From Leguminivora glycinivorella (taxonomy: Eukaryota; Arthropoda; Insecta; Lepidoptera; Tortricidae), in the NCBI RefSeq assembly GCF_023078275.1, contig NC_062975.1:10019141-10083140 (forward strand): a stretch of 64,000 nt of DNA, in the 5' to 3' direction. Below the pieces are notes generated by a model that saw only the letters and a list, made by a program, of their open reading frames with translations, ran no database searches and was not told where the DNA came from. Numbering within the stretch: the stretch's first letter is position 1; each line of letters opens with the position of its first letter. Shown here in pieces: positions 24,479 through 34,369 of the stretch. The position numbers and the translations under genes were made by a program.

Positions 24479-25321
24479 CGACCATCACATTGTATTCATT
24501 TATTACTTTGGCAAAATGTAATACATAATACAACACTGTGTCGTATAATAAATAAAAAACTGGTCTCTGTACGGTGGTGTGCAGTGTTGCCAGCGCATCG
24601 CCATCTATTCGGACACTACACAGACAATAGCATTATTTTATTTGTAATTAAGTTGAAAATGTTAAGTCTTTCACCTTTTTCTACTTTCCTGAAACGCTCG
24701 TAATTATAATTTGTATTGAATTGGAGAACATGATTTGAATAGGTACCTACGAGTTTTACTAACAGAAAATAAATAATTGAATTATTTTGGTGATTAAATG
24801 AGACTGTTTTAAAATAAGACTGTTGTAATTATTTGTGGAATTCCTATTTACGAGAAAAATTGTGAAATAAGACCGAAGCGAGTTGTTCGAACCCCTCTAA
24901 CTTAAGGGCGTTCCCTGCGCCAATGACCTTCGATTTGAATCCATTGATGTTATGATAGTTTCTAAAGCCTATCATATTAGCAGCATCGTCTTTAAACTAA
25001 TTCATATCATAATTCCTTCAAAGGCCATTGTTTCTGTGATATTTAGCATCAAAGAAGAACAATTTTAGGGTCAAAAACTAGTTTTTTGGTCATAACTTTT
25101 GTTTTAATTACTTTAAAATTAAATCTCTCTTGTATTTTTAGAAACAATATATCGCCTTCATGTCAAACAACATGTCGATTTCATGTAAGTAATACCCTTC
25201 ACTAAAATCAAAGGACGTGCCAGGATAAGTGATTCTGCCCCCGAGGAATTTGGGCTTTTAATTTTTATAGTCGGTGTGGCTCTACACCAGTAATTAATGT
25301 GCAAAATTTGAACGAAACCTT

Positions 25322-25540
25322 TTCTTCCCGTGGGTGTCGTAGAAGGCGACTATGGGATATGGGTTAAATTGTGATTTGTGGCGTAGGCGAGAGGCTGGCA
25401 ACCTGTCACTGCAATGTCACAGTTTCGTTTCCTTTCGACCCCTTTTTTGCCAAGAGTGGCACTGAAGCTTTAGTAGTTTCATGTGCTCTGCCTACCCCTT
25501 TATGGGATACAGGCGTGATTGTATGTATGTATGTATGTAA
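25322..25540 (+). repeat. 3' end of a LINE with (TATG)n tail
   Basis: Ends CTTTATGGGATACAGGCGTG followed by ATTGTATGTATGTATGTATG. The same block (TTGCCAAGAGTGG, TTTAGTAGTTTCATGTGCTC, ATACAGGCGTGATTGTAT) recurs at 62090-62195, where the tail is a long TA repeat. A microsatellite tail directly after a conserved 3' block is typical of several insect LINE clades. Clade not assigned. Confidence 0.65.
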
Positions 25541-25710
25541 AAAAACGAAAACTCATTTTCCTTTTTATAACTTTTTTTCTAGTTAACCGATTTTAGTATA
25601 ATTTGCATATGTTGTATTGTACATTGAGTCAAGATAATTATATGACATAATAATATTCTTTATTTTTTTGCTATGATACAATGAGAATATTATTATGTCA
25701 TATAAATATA

Positions 25711-26962
25711 TTGGGTTGGTAAGAAAGTAATGAGCGATCGATTGAATTCCACATAAAATTTTTGAGAGAGTTCTAGAATCTTCTATGGTCGAAAGTATAT
25801 AAAGGGCGAGTCGCACAGTTTCTCGTCAGTCATTCACTAGCTGTCGCCGAGCTAATATAAGGAAGAAAATGGACGAATCAGAAGTGCATGTAAGGCATTG
25901 CTTACTATATGAATTTCAGTCTGGCCATTCAGCCGCCGAAGCAGTGCGTAATATATGTCAGCATGTTGCTCCTGAAGTTGTGTCTGAGGCCACGGCGAAA
26001 CGATGGTTCCAGCGGTTTCGTAGTAGCGACTTTTCATTATCAGATCAACCTAAGTCTGGTCGACCGGTGAAGATTGATGTAGCCAAATTAAAAACCTTAA
26101 TTGAAACAGATCCGAGGCTAACGAGTCGTACTCTTGCTACCGAGTTAGGCTGCTCTCATGTCACCATAGAAACACATTTACACGAGTTGGGAAAAAACTA
26201 CAAATACAGTGTTTAGATACCGCACGAACTTGATAGAGATCAACTAAACCGCCGTGCCGATATCTGCATACAACTTCTGTCTTTTCGCCGCACATTCAAC
26301 TGGTTGGACCATTTTATCACTGGAGATGAAAAATGGGTCTTATATATAATCACACACGCAAACGTCAGTGGCTAGCTCCAAACGAAAAAGGAATAGAGGC
26401 ACCAAAAACAGAGCCTCACCCGAAAAAAGTTATGCTGTCCGTTTGGTGGGATATTCATGGTATTATTCACTGGGAACTCCTACCAAGTGGAATGACTGTT
26501 ACCGCATCAGTATACTGTAATCAGCTTGAAAATTTAAACCAAAAAATCTGTCAGAATCGTCCACAGCATGCTAAAGTTTTTTTCTTACACGACAATCCTC
26601 GCCCACACATTGCAAAAGTGACTCGGCTAAAGCTATTGGAGCTAGGTTGGAAAGTGATACCTCATCCACCGTACTCTCCAGACTTGGCTCCTACGGATTA
26701 CGCATTGTTCAGATCGCTAAGCAATGCCTTGAATGAAAAAAAGTTCGATGATCAAGCCCATCTACGACAGCGTACATAGCTGAGTTTTTTGAATCTAAAC
26801 CTAAGAACTTCTTCGCCGATGCTATTCATTCTTTACCAGAACGATGGAGACAAGTAGTAGATAACGAAGGCCGTTATATTTTTGATAAATGATTAAAATA
26901 ATAAATTAAATAAATATTACAATATTGGTTATGATTCGCTCATTACTTTCTTACCAACCCAA
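25711..26962 (+). mobile_element. Full-length mariner element, inactivated
   Basis: 1252 bp with a perfect 27-bp terminal inverted repeat starting TTGGGTTGGTAAGAAAGTAA, flanked on both sides by the TA target dinucleotide. It carries one transposase gene (listed separately) that is broken. It sits inside a foldback repeat whose arms resume on each side. Near-perfect ends and few coding lesions suggest a fairly recent insertion. Confidence 0.92.
25869..26892 (+). pseudogene. Mariner transposase, DD34D, broken
   Basis: Catalyses cut-and-paste transposition. The N-terminal part (25869-26213) has the paired HTH region: LLYEFQSGHSAAEAVRNI and TLATELGCSHVTIETHLHEL. An in-frame TAG at 26214 then interrupts it. 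The catalytic part has GDEKW (first Asp), FLHDNPRPH (second Asp) and YSPDLAPTDYALF (third Asp), with 34 residues between the second and third. A one-base loss near 26340 and another near 26770 shift the frame. The C-terminal end (ALPERW-like motif, then VVDNEGRYIFDK) reads to the stop at 26890. At least three lesions, so it cannot make a working enzyme. Confidence 0.9.
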
Positions 26963-27494
26963 TAATTATCTTGAATCAATGAACAACATACGAAAATTAT
27001 ACTAAAATCGGTTAACTAGAAAAAAAGTTATCAAAGGAAAATGATTTTTCGTTTTTTTTTTACAAAAACTATAAAGTTTAGGGTGCTCAAATTTTGCTCA
27101 ACTGGGGTAGAGCCACACCAGCCATAAAAATTAAAAGCCCAAATTCGTCGGGGGCAGAATCACTTAGCTTATCCTGGCACGCCCTTTCGCTAAGTGTTTA
27201 AAAAGTTTTTAGACCATGTTTAAAAAAATCATAAATAATTTTTAAGAAAAAAAAAACCGTCGCCTTTCGGGTTCTGGTGAAAGCTACTTGCGAATGTTGG
27301 ATTATGTAGAAATGTGTAAGTATTTTTTTAAACTGCTTTTAATGTTTTAATTATTAGATGGCAACACAAATGAATATACGTATAACGTTAAGGTTTGAGG
27401 AGTTTCCTCAATTCCTCATGAATCCGATTATATTATAAGAAATCGAAGCTTGACAAACTTTGACTTCAAAACTTATGCTTAACAAACATAACTA

Positions 27495-28070
27495 AATAAA
27501 TGTCACTGAACTTAAATGCATGCTTTTCTTACAAAAATACCAAAGTCACTATGAGTGTGCCGTTCAGGTTTGAGGAGTTTGGTTCTGGTCATCATCAGCA
27601 GTTCCACTGCATCAAATGTCACTGTTCTGGACGAAAGTGCATGCTGTTCTTATAAAAATACCAAAGTCACTATAAGCGTGCCGTTCAGATTTGAGAAGTT
27701 CGGTTCTGACCATCATCAGAAATTTCACTACACCAAATGTCACTGTTCTGGACGAAAGTGCATGCTGTTCTTATAAAAATGGCAAAGTCACCATAAGCGT
27801 GCCGTTCAGATTTGAGGAGTTTGGTTCTGGCCATCATCAGCAGTTCCACTGCACCAAATGTCACTGTTCTGGACGAAAGTGCATGCTGTTCTTATAAAAA
27901 TACCAAAGTCACTATAAGCGTGCCGTTCAGATTTGAAGAGTTCCGTTCTGGCCATCATCAGCAGTTCCACTGCACCAAATGTCACTGTTCCGTACCTAAA
28001 TGCATGCTGTTCCTTTAAAAACACAAAAATCACCATATGTATGCCTTTCAGATTTGAGGAGTTCCCTCGA
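27495..28070 (+). repeat. 121-bp tandem repeat, about four units
   Basis: ACTGTTCTGGACGAAAGTGC recurs at 27621, 27742 and 27863, and in changed form at 27984, a period of 121 bases. Each unit also holds GTGCCGTTCAGATTTGAGGA and CATCATCAGCAGTTCCACTG. The first and last units grade into an untandem flank (GAGGAGTTTCCTCAATT at 27398; GAGGAGTTCCCTCGATTTCTCC at 28056), so the array looks like an expansion inside an older dispersed repeat. Confidence 0.8.
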
Positions 28071-28495
28071 TTTCTCCAGGATCCCATCATCAGAACTGGG
28101 TTCTGAGAAAAAATGGGACCAATCTGTATGCATACACATTCAATCAAAAAAAAATTTTCAAAATCGGTCCAGTAACGACGGAGATATCGAGGAACAAACA
28201 TAAAAAATAAAAAACAGACGACTTGATAACCGTCCTTCTTGAGATATGAGGCGACGGTTAAAAAATATTTTTTTTTTTCAAAGTATCTTACGAATAAAAG
28301 ATTGAAGAAACGGTGGCCGGTTGGTCTTAATATTATATCTGTAGTGCAAGGAGTTTCAACTCAAAACTTGTCAAAAATCGATAAAAACCGTGTTGAAAAA
28401 TCTCGTATCTCACACTTTTCATTAACAGAAAATACTTTTTTTTCTAAGTAGTCCTACGGAAACGTATAGCGGCCAAATAAGTAATACAAGGGTGC

Positions 28496-28661
28496 CGTAG
28501 CCGAATGGCATTTCTGCGACGCGAAACGAAAACGAAACGCCGCGAAAGGTAATCTGGCTCTGTCGCGCCAATACGCAAGAGCGATACTAGCGATAGACAT
28601 AGATATCTACGAGCGTTTCGTTTCGTGAGCGTTTCGTGAGCGTTTGTGCCATTCGGCTACG
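28496..28661. repeat. MITE with CGTAGCCGAATGG ends, fuller copy
   Basis: 166 bp, starting CGTAGCCGAATGG and ending with the exact reverse complement. The interior has CGAAACGAAACGCC and its near complement GGCGTTTCGTTTCG-type words, making it largely palindromic. Related to the truncated copy at 645-760. Confidence 0.8.
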
Positions 28662-28704
28662 GGGCCTGATGCGGTTAATGAATAATGATGGTCCCTGTGA
28701 CAGA

Positions 28705-29870
28705 TAATTTTATTTTGAGTTTTAGTCCATTTAATTTTGATCCATTGAAATCGTATCAATTAAAGGGTATCGCCTTGCATCAAATGAGGTAGTTCTAATT
28801 TGTATTATATATTATTAGAGATGAAATAATAATGTCAAATCCAAATTTTCCACCTCGAAAGCCCATGGGGTCATAATTAAATTCATGAAAATCCGTAAAA
28901 TTTTATGACTTTTTCTGACTTTTGTTAAATTTTACCACCAAAAACTTTTTGAACAGCAAAAGTGGCTATGAACAATTTGATGTCTACTAAATTATCGTTA
29001 TTATGAATATAATTTTGTCTTGGTAAGCCATATATTTACTAAGATACAGCCATTCAAAGTTTTGCACAATTTCGACAAAAGGGAAAAGTAGTTGGAGCTG
29101 TTCGGAGGTGTATAATCTTTTTTAATCCATACTGAAGATGAATTCTTACGTAGTCCACAAGGCTTCATTTCTCAACCGAAGCTGGAACCACCAACTCCTC
29201 AGGTTCTGCTTAAAATGAACAATTCTCTGTACTTACAAAGAAGGTTGTACCAGCAGTTGTGGTTGCGTGAAAGTAAGTGTCAATAGCTCAGCTGTTTGCA
29301 CCTACTGCAGTGGACAATTTTGCGGTAATGTACCAGGTCTGGTGTGTACCAATGTTGGTAAACCACTCGTTGATGATCCACCATCAGATGATGATTTTGA
29401 CCTTCCTGATCAGTTGACAGAGACATACTACCTCGGTAAGCTTTCTCCTAAAGGAGTGCTGTGGATTCGAAGGTCCAGTCTAGTTCATTTATCGTTAACT
29501 ACGCTTATTTCACTAACTAACCCTACTTCATATTGCGAACCTTTGAGAAGCCGAATCTTCTAAACTATTTGGCGTACCAAGACCAAATTAGTCTCATTTA
29601 ATTACAAATTTTGTCTACTTTAAATTGTGTATAGTAACTTTTGCCGTACCATGGGTACTTTGTTGAAAAAAATCACAAATGCTGAAATTTTTTAAGGTTT
29701 TTCGTGTATTTAATAATGACCCCATTGGCTTTCGAGGTGGAAAACTTAGATGCCGCATCACTATTGCATATACAACAATATGAAACACCAATTAGAACTA
29801 CCTCATTTGATGCAAGGCTAAATGTACGATTTCAATGGATCAATTTAGTTATTCAAACTAAGTATGAGTT
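28705..29870. mobile_element. Inverted-repeat element with Cys-rich coding remnant
   Basis: Arms at about 28727-28890 and 29700-29860 are inverted copies; shared blocks include GCATCAAATGAGGTAGTTCT and CCACCTCGAAAGCC as complements. Between them the plus strand at about 29215-29420 encodes CTYKEGCTSSCGCVKVSVNS and CTYCSGQFCGN, a dense Cys motif. It is followed by PPSDDDFDLP. The open part from 29267 is 98 codons. I know such Cys clusters from insect mobile-element proteins but cannot name this family. No transposase core is left, so this is probably a deletion derivative. Confidence 0.5.
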
Positions 29871-30376
29871 CTTTCAAAAAATATATATCAAAAATCAGCT
29901 TGAAAAAACTGTCATGAACCATTACACGCTGCGAAAGTAAGACACTGCAATACTGCATTAAAAGAATTACATTAGGAATGTTAAGATAAATTCAGGATTA
30001 TCAAAACAATGTCATGTTATAGGGTGGTACAAAAATTGAATATAGCGGCATATAAATGCACATGATTGTCTGAAACTGACTACCTGACTCACTGATACAT
30101 TAAATGCTAGAGAGTTGAAATTTGTACACTAGTTTTCATTTATAAGTGTGCAAGAGATATAGAAACGATTTTGAATAATTACCGCACTAATGGGCTTAAA
30201 AAGAGCATGGACCTTTGTATGACGAACAAATTTTATTATGAGTTAGGAACTTGAATCAACGCGGTGAAAATAAATAAAAAGAAAAGTAATTTCAACGTTT
30301 TTTTCTAATTTCTTCCCTTAGGGGGCTAACAGGAGGATGAAAGATTGTATGGGGATTAACTTTATTTTGAGTTTAT

Positions 30377-30470
30377 GCGTTTTCACACTATCCGATCCGA
30401 TATCGGATGTAGGACTGATATCCCATACATTTAAGCCGCCATCATTGATTTTTGCCTTTGAAATCCTTCC
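30377..30470. repeat. Half copy of the CCGATATCGG MITE
   Basis: Starts GCGTTTTCACACTATCCGAT and matches the left half of 19429-19557 (and its central GCCGCCAT as complement), then ends without the right terminus. Confidence 0.65.
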
Positions 30471-31969
30471 TTCCTTAGATAGGTACTCAGTGAAATAGTT
30501 ATTTGTTATACAAGGGGGCAAAGTTGCATTTTAACGCCGAGTGTGGAATTGAAAAACGAGCAAGTAAAAGGATTCCATAGTTAAACCACGAGCGAAGCGA
30601 GTGGTTCGAGAATAGAATTCTGAACTTAGCGAGTTTTTCAATACACGAGAAGTAAAATACATTTGCACCCGTGTGTAACACAAAACTTTTCCCCTCACTA
30701 TAGCGAGGAAACTACAACGCAAAAAATGCATTTATCACTGCTTCCAGTAGTTCCACAGGTGATAAATCATCTTCATTACTAGATTCACCTACTTTTATCA
30801 ATTTTAAAGCAGTTAATTTGATTATATTCAAGGTCAAATTACTTTACCCACTAGTGGATAAAATGCGTTTTTACCCGCTGGTATTAAAGGATAAAACACG
30901 TGTTTCCGAGCTAGTGAGGGTAAAAGGTAATTATTAGAATAAAAGAAGTCATTTTAGCATTTTTGGATATTCTCACCTAATTTATTATATGTTGTCATAT
31001 GTTAAATTAGGTAACAATATGAATTCCTATATGTATTCTGGTGAACATGTCACAAGTTGATATGCGCATGGGAAATATAGCTAAAAATAGTATGCAACCC
31101 AATATGGACCCGTTCAGTGTTATTGGCAATCCTTCCCCTAAGCGGGTTAAAGGGGGGATGAAAGTTTGTATGGGGATCAAATTTTATTTTAAGTATAATA
31201 TAACTATGACTTCTAATTTCATGCATCCAAATGGGAAAATTATTTTTTTTTAGAAAATCTAATTCTACGCGAAAGAATCCGTAGCTAGGCAACAGCTAGT
31301 TGTTATATTATACTTAAGAGCATAGGGGAAGATCAATACACCACATAAACGTACATGATCCTCATCCTCCATCCATCCTCAACCCTGGACATTTTGAAAA
31401 AAAAATGTATTATAATAATTGTATTATAATTAGTTTGATGAGATGATGAGTTTTAAACTTGTCTTTACGTTTTTATTTTTCGATTAATATACGAATAGAG
31501 TGAGTGAGTGAGTGAGAGTAGAGTGTAGGATATCTAGGGGCAAGCTAGTGCCCCAAACCATATTTTTAGGATATGATGTCAATACCAACTTTAATTACTT
31601 ACTTAACATACGAGTAGAGTGAGAGTAGAGTGTAGGATATATTTATTATAGAGTTTATATTAGACCATAAATATTGTTACATTAATAACTTACCAAACTT
31701 TAACGTTTTATGAAAAGATGCGCTCATTTTTTAAAATTGAATACGACCTAAACGAATAAAACGAATTATCTACCAATTGGGTCATGAATTCATGATTCAG
31801 TTGGTTCAATTGTACAATGCTCATGCGAAAAATCACAAACATGATATTTTATTGGCCGGTACTGTAATTTGATGTACCCGACTATCCGTGAAGTTAATTA
31901 TTTCCAATTCGATGGCAAATTGAAATATGGATTTCCGGTCCGTTAAATTACTCGGCCTGTAGCCAAGAG

Positions 31970-32300
31970 TACAATCGGCTACGGCACTTGGCTAATTACA
32001 TGCCTTGTCGAGGAGACTGCCGACTTGTCATCATCATCATCCTCCTTGCGTTGTCCGCTTTGACAACTAATCCCAAGATTTGGCGTAGGCACATCTGACC
32101 TTCCAACCCGAAGGGTATAACTAGATCTTATTGGAATTAGTCCGGTTTCCTCACGATGTTTTCCTTCACCGAAAGGCGACTGGCAAATATCAAATGACAT
32201 TTCGCACATACGTGAAAACTCATTGGTGCGAGCCGGGGTTCGAACCCGCGACCTCCAGAACGAAAGTCGCACGCACCGACCGCTAGGCTACAGCGCTTCA
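31970..32300 (-). repeat. tRNA-derived SINE
   Basis: On the minus strand the head has GTAGCCTAGCGGTCGGTG (A-box region) and GGTTCGAACCCCGGC (B box), the internal RNA polymerase III promoter of a tRNA-like SINE. The body runs leftward through TGACAAGTCGGCAGTCTCC, near a run of ATGATG triplets. Confidence 0.75.
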
Positions 32301-32467
32301 GTTCTGTCGACTCAAGTCGACTTGTCGAGAGTAGAAATTTAACAGAATAGGCGCTTGATAATCGGGCACGTTAGCCTGTGAGTATACGCTATACGCTATA
32401 ATCTGGTAACTTATTGTAGCCGAACGTAATTCAGCTGGCATCGATGGTTTTTCTACAAGACTTTTAG

Positions 32468-32611
32468 AGGGTGCGCCCACTGGCGACTTTTCGAAGCGAC
32501 TTTTTTGTCGCGACCATGGGCTAGTATGAAAGTGCGCACACGAAGCGACGCAACTTTTCATACAAATACGTAAGTCGCCGAGCAACTTTGTTGCCCGTGG
32601 GCGTGCACCCT
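32468..32611. repeat. Foldback MITE with AGGGTGCGCCCAC ends
   Basis: 144 bp. The left end AGGGTGCGCCCAC is mirrored by GTGGGCGTGCACCCT on the right, and the interior holds paired GAAGCGAC/GTCGCC-type words. No coding capacity. Confidence 0.65.
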
Positions 32612-33286
32612 TATTTTCCATTATCTGACCACAGTTCTAGTCGGCGGACGTGTCGCACTTGTACTATTATTCTGTGATTAAGCATATTATATTGTTGTCG
32701 TTGTGTGCTCGCGTGATGACAAAAGTCGCTAATCGTTCACAAGTATACACCGACATGGAAATTTAAGATCCGAGTGTATTGCGCAATAGCCCAATAGGAG
32801 CATCCCCAATAGGGTTCAAAAACTTGCGACAAGCGTATGCAATACAAATCGGTCGGCATGTCCGATTTCCTTCCTTCCTATATCTGTAGTTCCTGCAATC
32901 CTGCAAAGGCAAGCGAAAAGTCGGGTAACGGATTACCGCGCACCTACTGTAGAACATTATTATGACTTGTGACCGTTCGCAACCACACAAAACTCTGTGA
33001 CTCCGTTCGTATCAATAGGTTTTTTCTGCAACCTTTGAAACGCTTTCTATGTAATCAATTAATAACGCTTAATACATCAGAGTTGCATACGTAAATAGTT
33101 TATACCGGCACCGGTTTGTTTACACGCACACTTAATGGTTACCGATCAAGCTGTTTAACGGATCGTGACGAGTCCTTGGAGTCGAAGACAAGACCTGGAT
33201 TTCACGGAATAAGCTCGTTAACATTAATTGTCTACTGGCTGTGTATTGCAAACGCTCGACCAAAGGCGAGCTAAGCGAATAGACTA

Positions 33287-33416
33287 AGGGCCGGTCGCAC
33301 CGAACCGTCTATCGCCGTTAAAGCGTTCGTTAAATTTGTTCGTATGGGAAGTTCCATAGACCTCTGCTGCGTGACGATGATGTGTCTGTCAAATGTGGTC
33401 GATGCGACTGACCCTA
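33287..33416. repeat. Second copy of the AGGGCC MITE
   Basis: Inverted relative to 4976-5104; shares GAAGTTCCATAGA, GCGTGACGATGATGTGTCTG and TGTCAAATGTGG. It is followed at 33424-33552 by a different repeat (GCCAACATCACAATCGCTTA) that recurs at 63645-63790. Confidence 0.6.
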
Positions 33417-33757
33417 AGATACTTAGCCAACATCACAATCGCTTACCCTCTGTAAGCGTATCTTAGGCAGCTCTCCATAATGCTCTTCTGGAGCTCGAAA
33501 GATCCAGACTACGTTTCGATCGTCCGTAGCGACTATTATAGGCCGGCAGTGTTACTATGACCAATGAACAACCAATATAGGTGAGCCAACCTGTGAGCTC
33601 ATTTTATAATGGACATCAAAGTCGTGATTTTCCTAAACTTGGTAAGCAGTTAGAAGCCTATCACATGTGTAGTGGTAGTAGGGTTTAATTAGCTGTCCCT
33701 ACTCATTTGTATCGCTCCACAAATTTGGCAAGCAAACCTCTTTATAAGGTAACGGCT

Positions 33758-33763
33758 TATAAA
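33758..33763 (+). promoter_or_regulatory. TATA box of cuticular gene D
   Basis: TATAAA lies 54 bases before the start codon at 33812, with a TTAGTC initiator-like word about 25 bases downstream. Confidence 0.6.
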
Positions 33764-33811
33764 TTTTTTTCGTAGTTGTATTTAGTCCTGTGCACAATTT
33801 GATCAGTCAAC

Positions 33812-34330
33812 ATGTGGTCCCAGGTCAGCACAAATTATACAATTTAAAAAAAATCTATTTTCATTAAAACGTTAATAGTGATCAACTGAAACAGAGTAAG
33901 GTGCTACTAATGGTTTCAGTCGCGTGATAGAAATAATTGATAAAAAGAATACCTTAATGAATAAAACACAGCCTAAAATAATACAGAATTAACGATGCTT
34001 GAATTATGATAATTATACGTTCGATAAGGAAGGTTAATTGGTTATCGACTTATATAATTATAAGATTGTATCCATCAAGGGAAGAAACTTTATTCTACAA
34101 GTTTTGTGTTTTGTACAATTAAATTAATATTTCCCATTTATATTATCAAAATACACTTAAAGGTGTAACAAATCAGGACACTTGACTTTAAAAAGTTGCC
34201 ATACAAATAGGTTCATGAAATTTTCAGTTTAGCAAAAACTGATATGGGCCTAGCCGTAACGCCCGTAATCTTTTTGTTTCTGTTTTGTAAAGACTTATCT
34301 TATACTATTAAACGAGCAATTCTTGTATAT

Positions 34331-34369
<39 letters not shown>

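Larger units (their letters stand above)
25200..27240. repeat. Foldback element interrupted by the mariner
   Basis: The left arm (about 25205-25300 and 25545-25640) matches the right arm (about 26965-27190) in inverted order. Matching blocks include GTGCCAGGATAAGTGATTCTG, GGGCTTTTAATTTTTATAG, GGTGTGGCTCTACAC and TTTTTTCTAGTTAACCGATT. The LINE tail at 25322-25540 and the mariner at 25711-26962 sit inside it. No transposase of its own is visible. Confidence 0.6.
24560..33750. other. Repeat-dominated intergenic region between genes C and D
   Basis: No host gene recognised. Contents listed separately: LINE 3' end (25322-25540), foldback arms with nested mariner (25200-27240), 121-bp tandem repeat (27495-28070), MITE (28496-28661), inverted-repeat element with Cys-rich remnant (28705-29870), half MITE (30377), SINE (31970-32300), foldback MITE (32468-32611) and two dispersed repeats near 33300-33550. 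The stretch 30520-30740 is another AT-rich dispersed repeat, and 31310-31960 shows nothing recognisable. Confidence 0.55.

Noticed and set aside
29704..29940. 78-residue plus-strand ORF
   Set aside because: Its first half lies within the inverted-repeat arm of the element at 28705-29870, so it is not a gene.
32220..32295. A tRNA gene
   Set aside because: Has A- and B-box words but no full cloverleaf, and continues into a SINE body; the same applies at 34565, 45640 and 51560.
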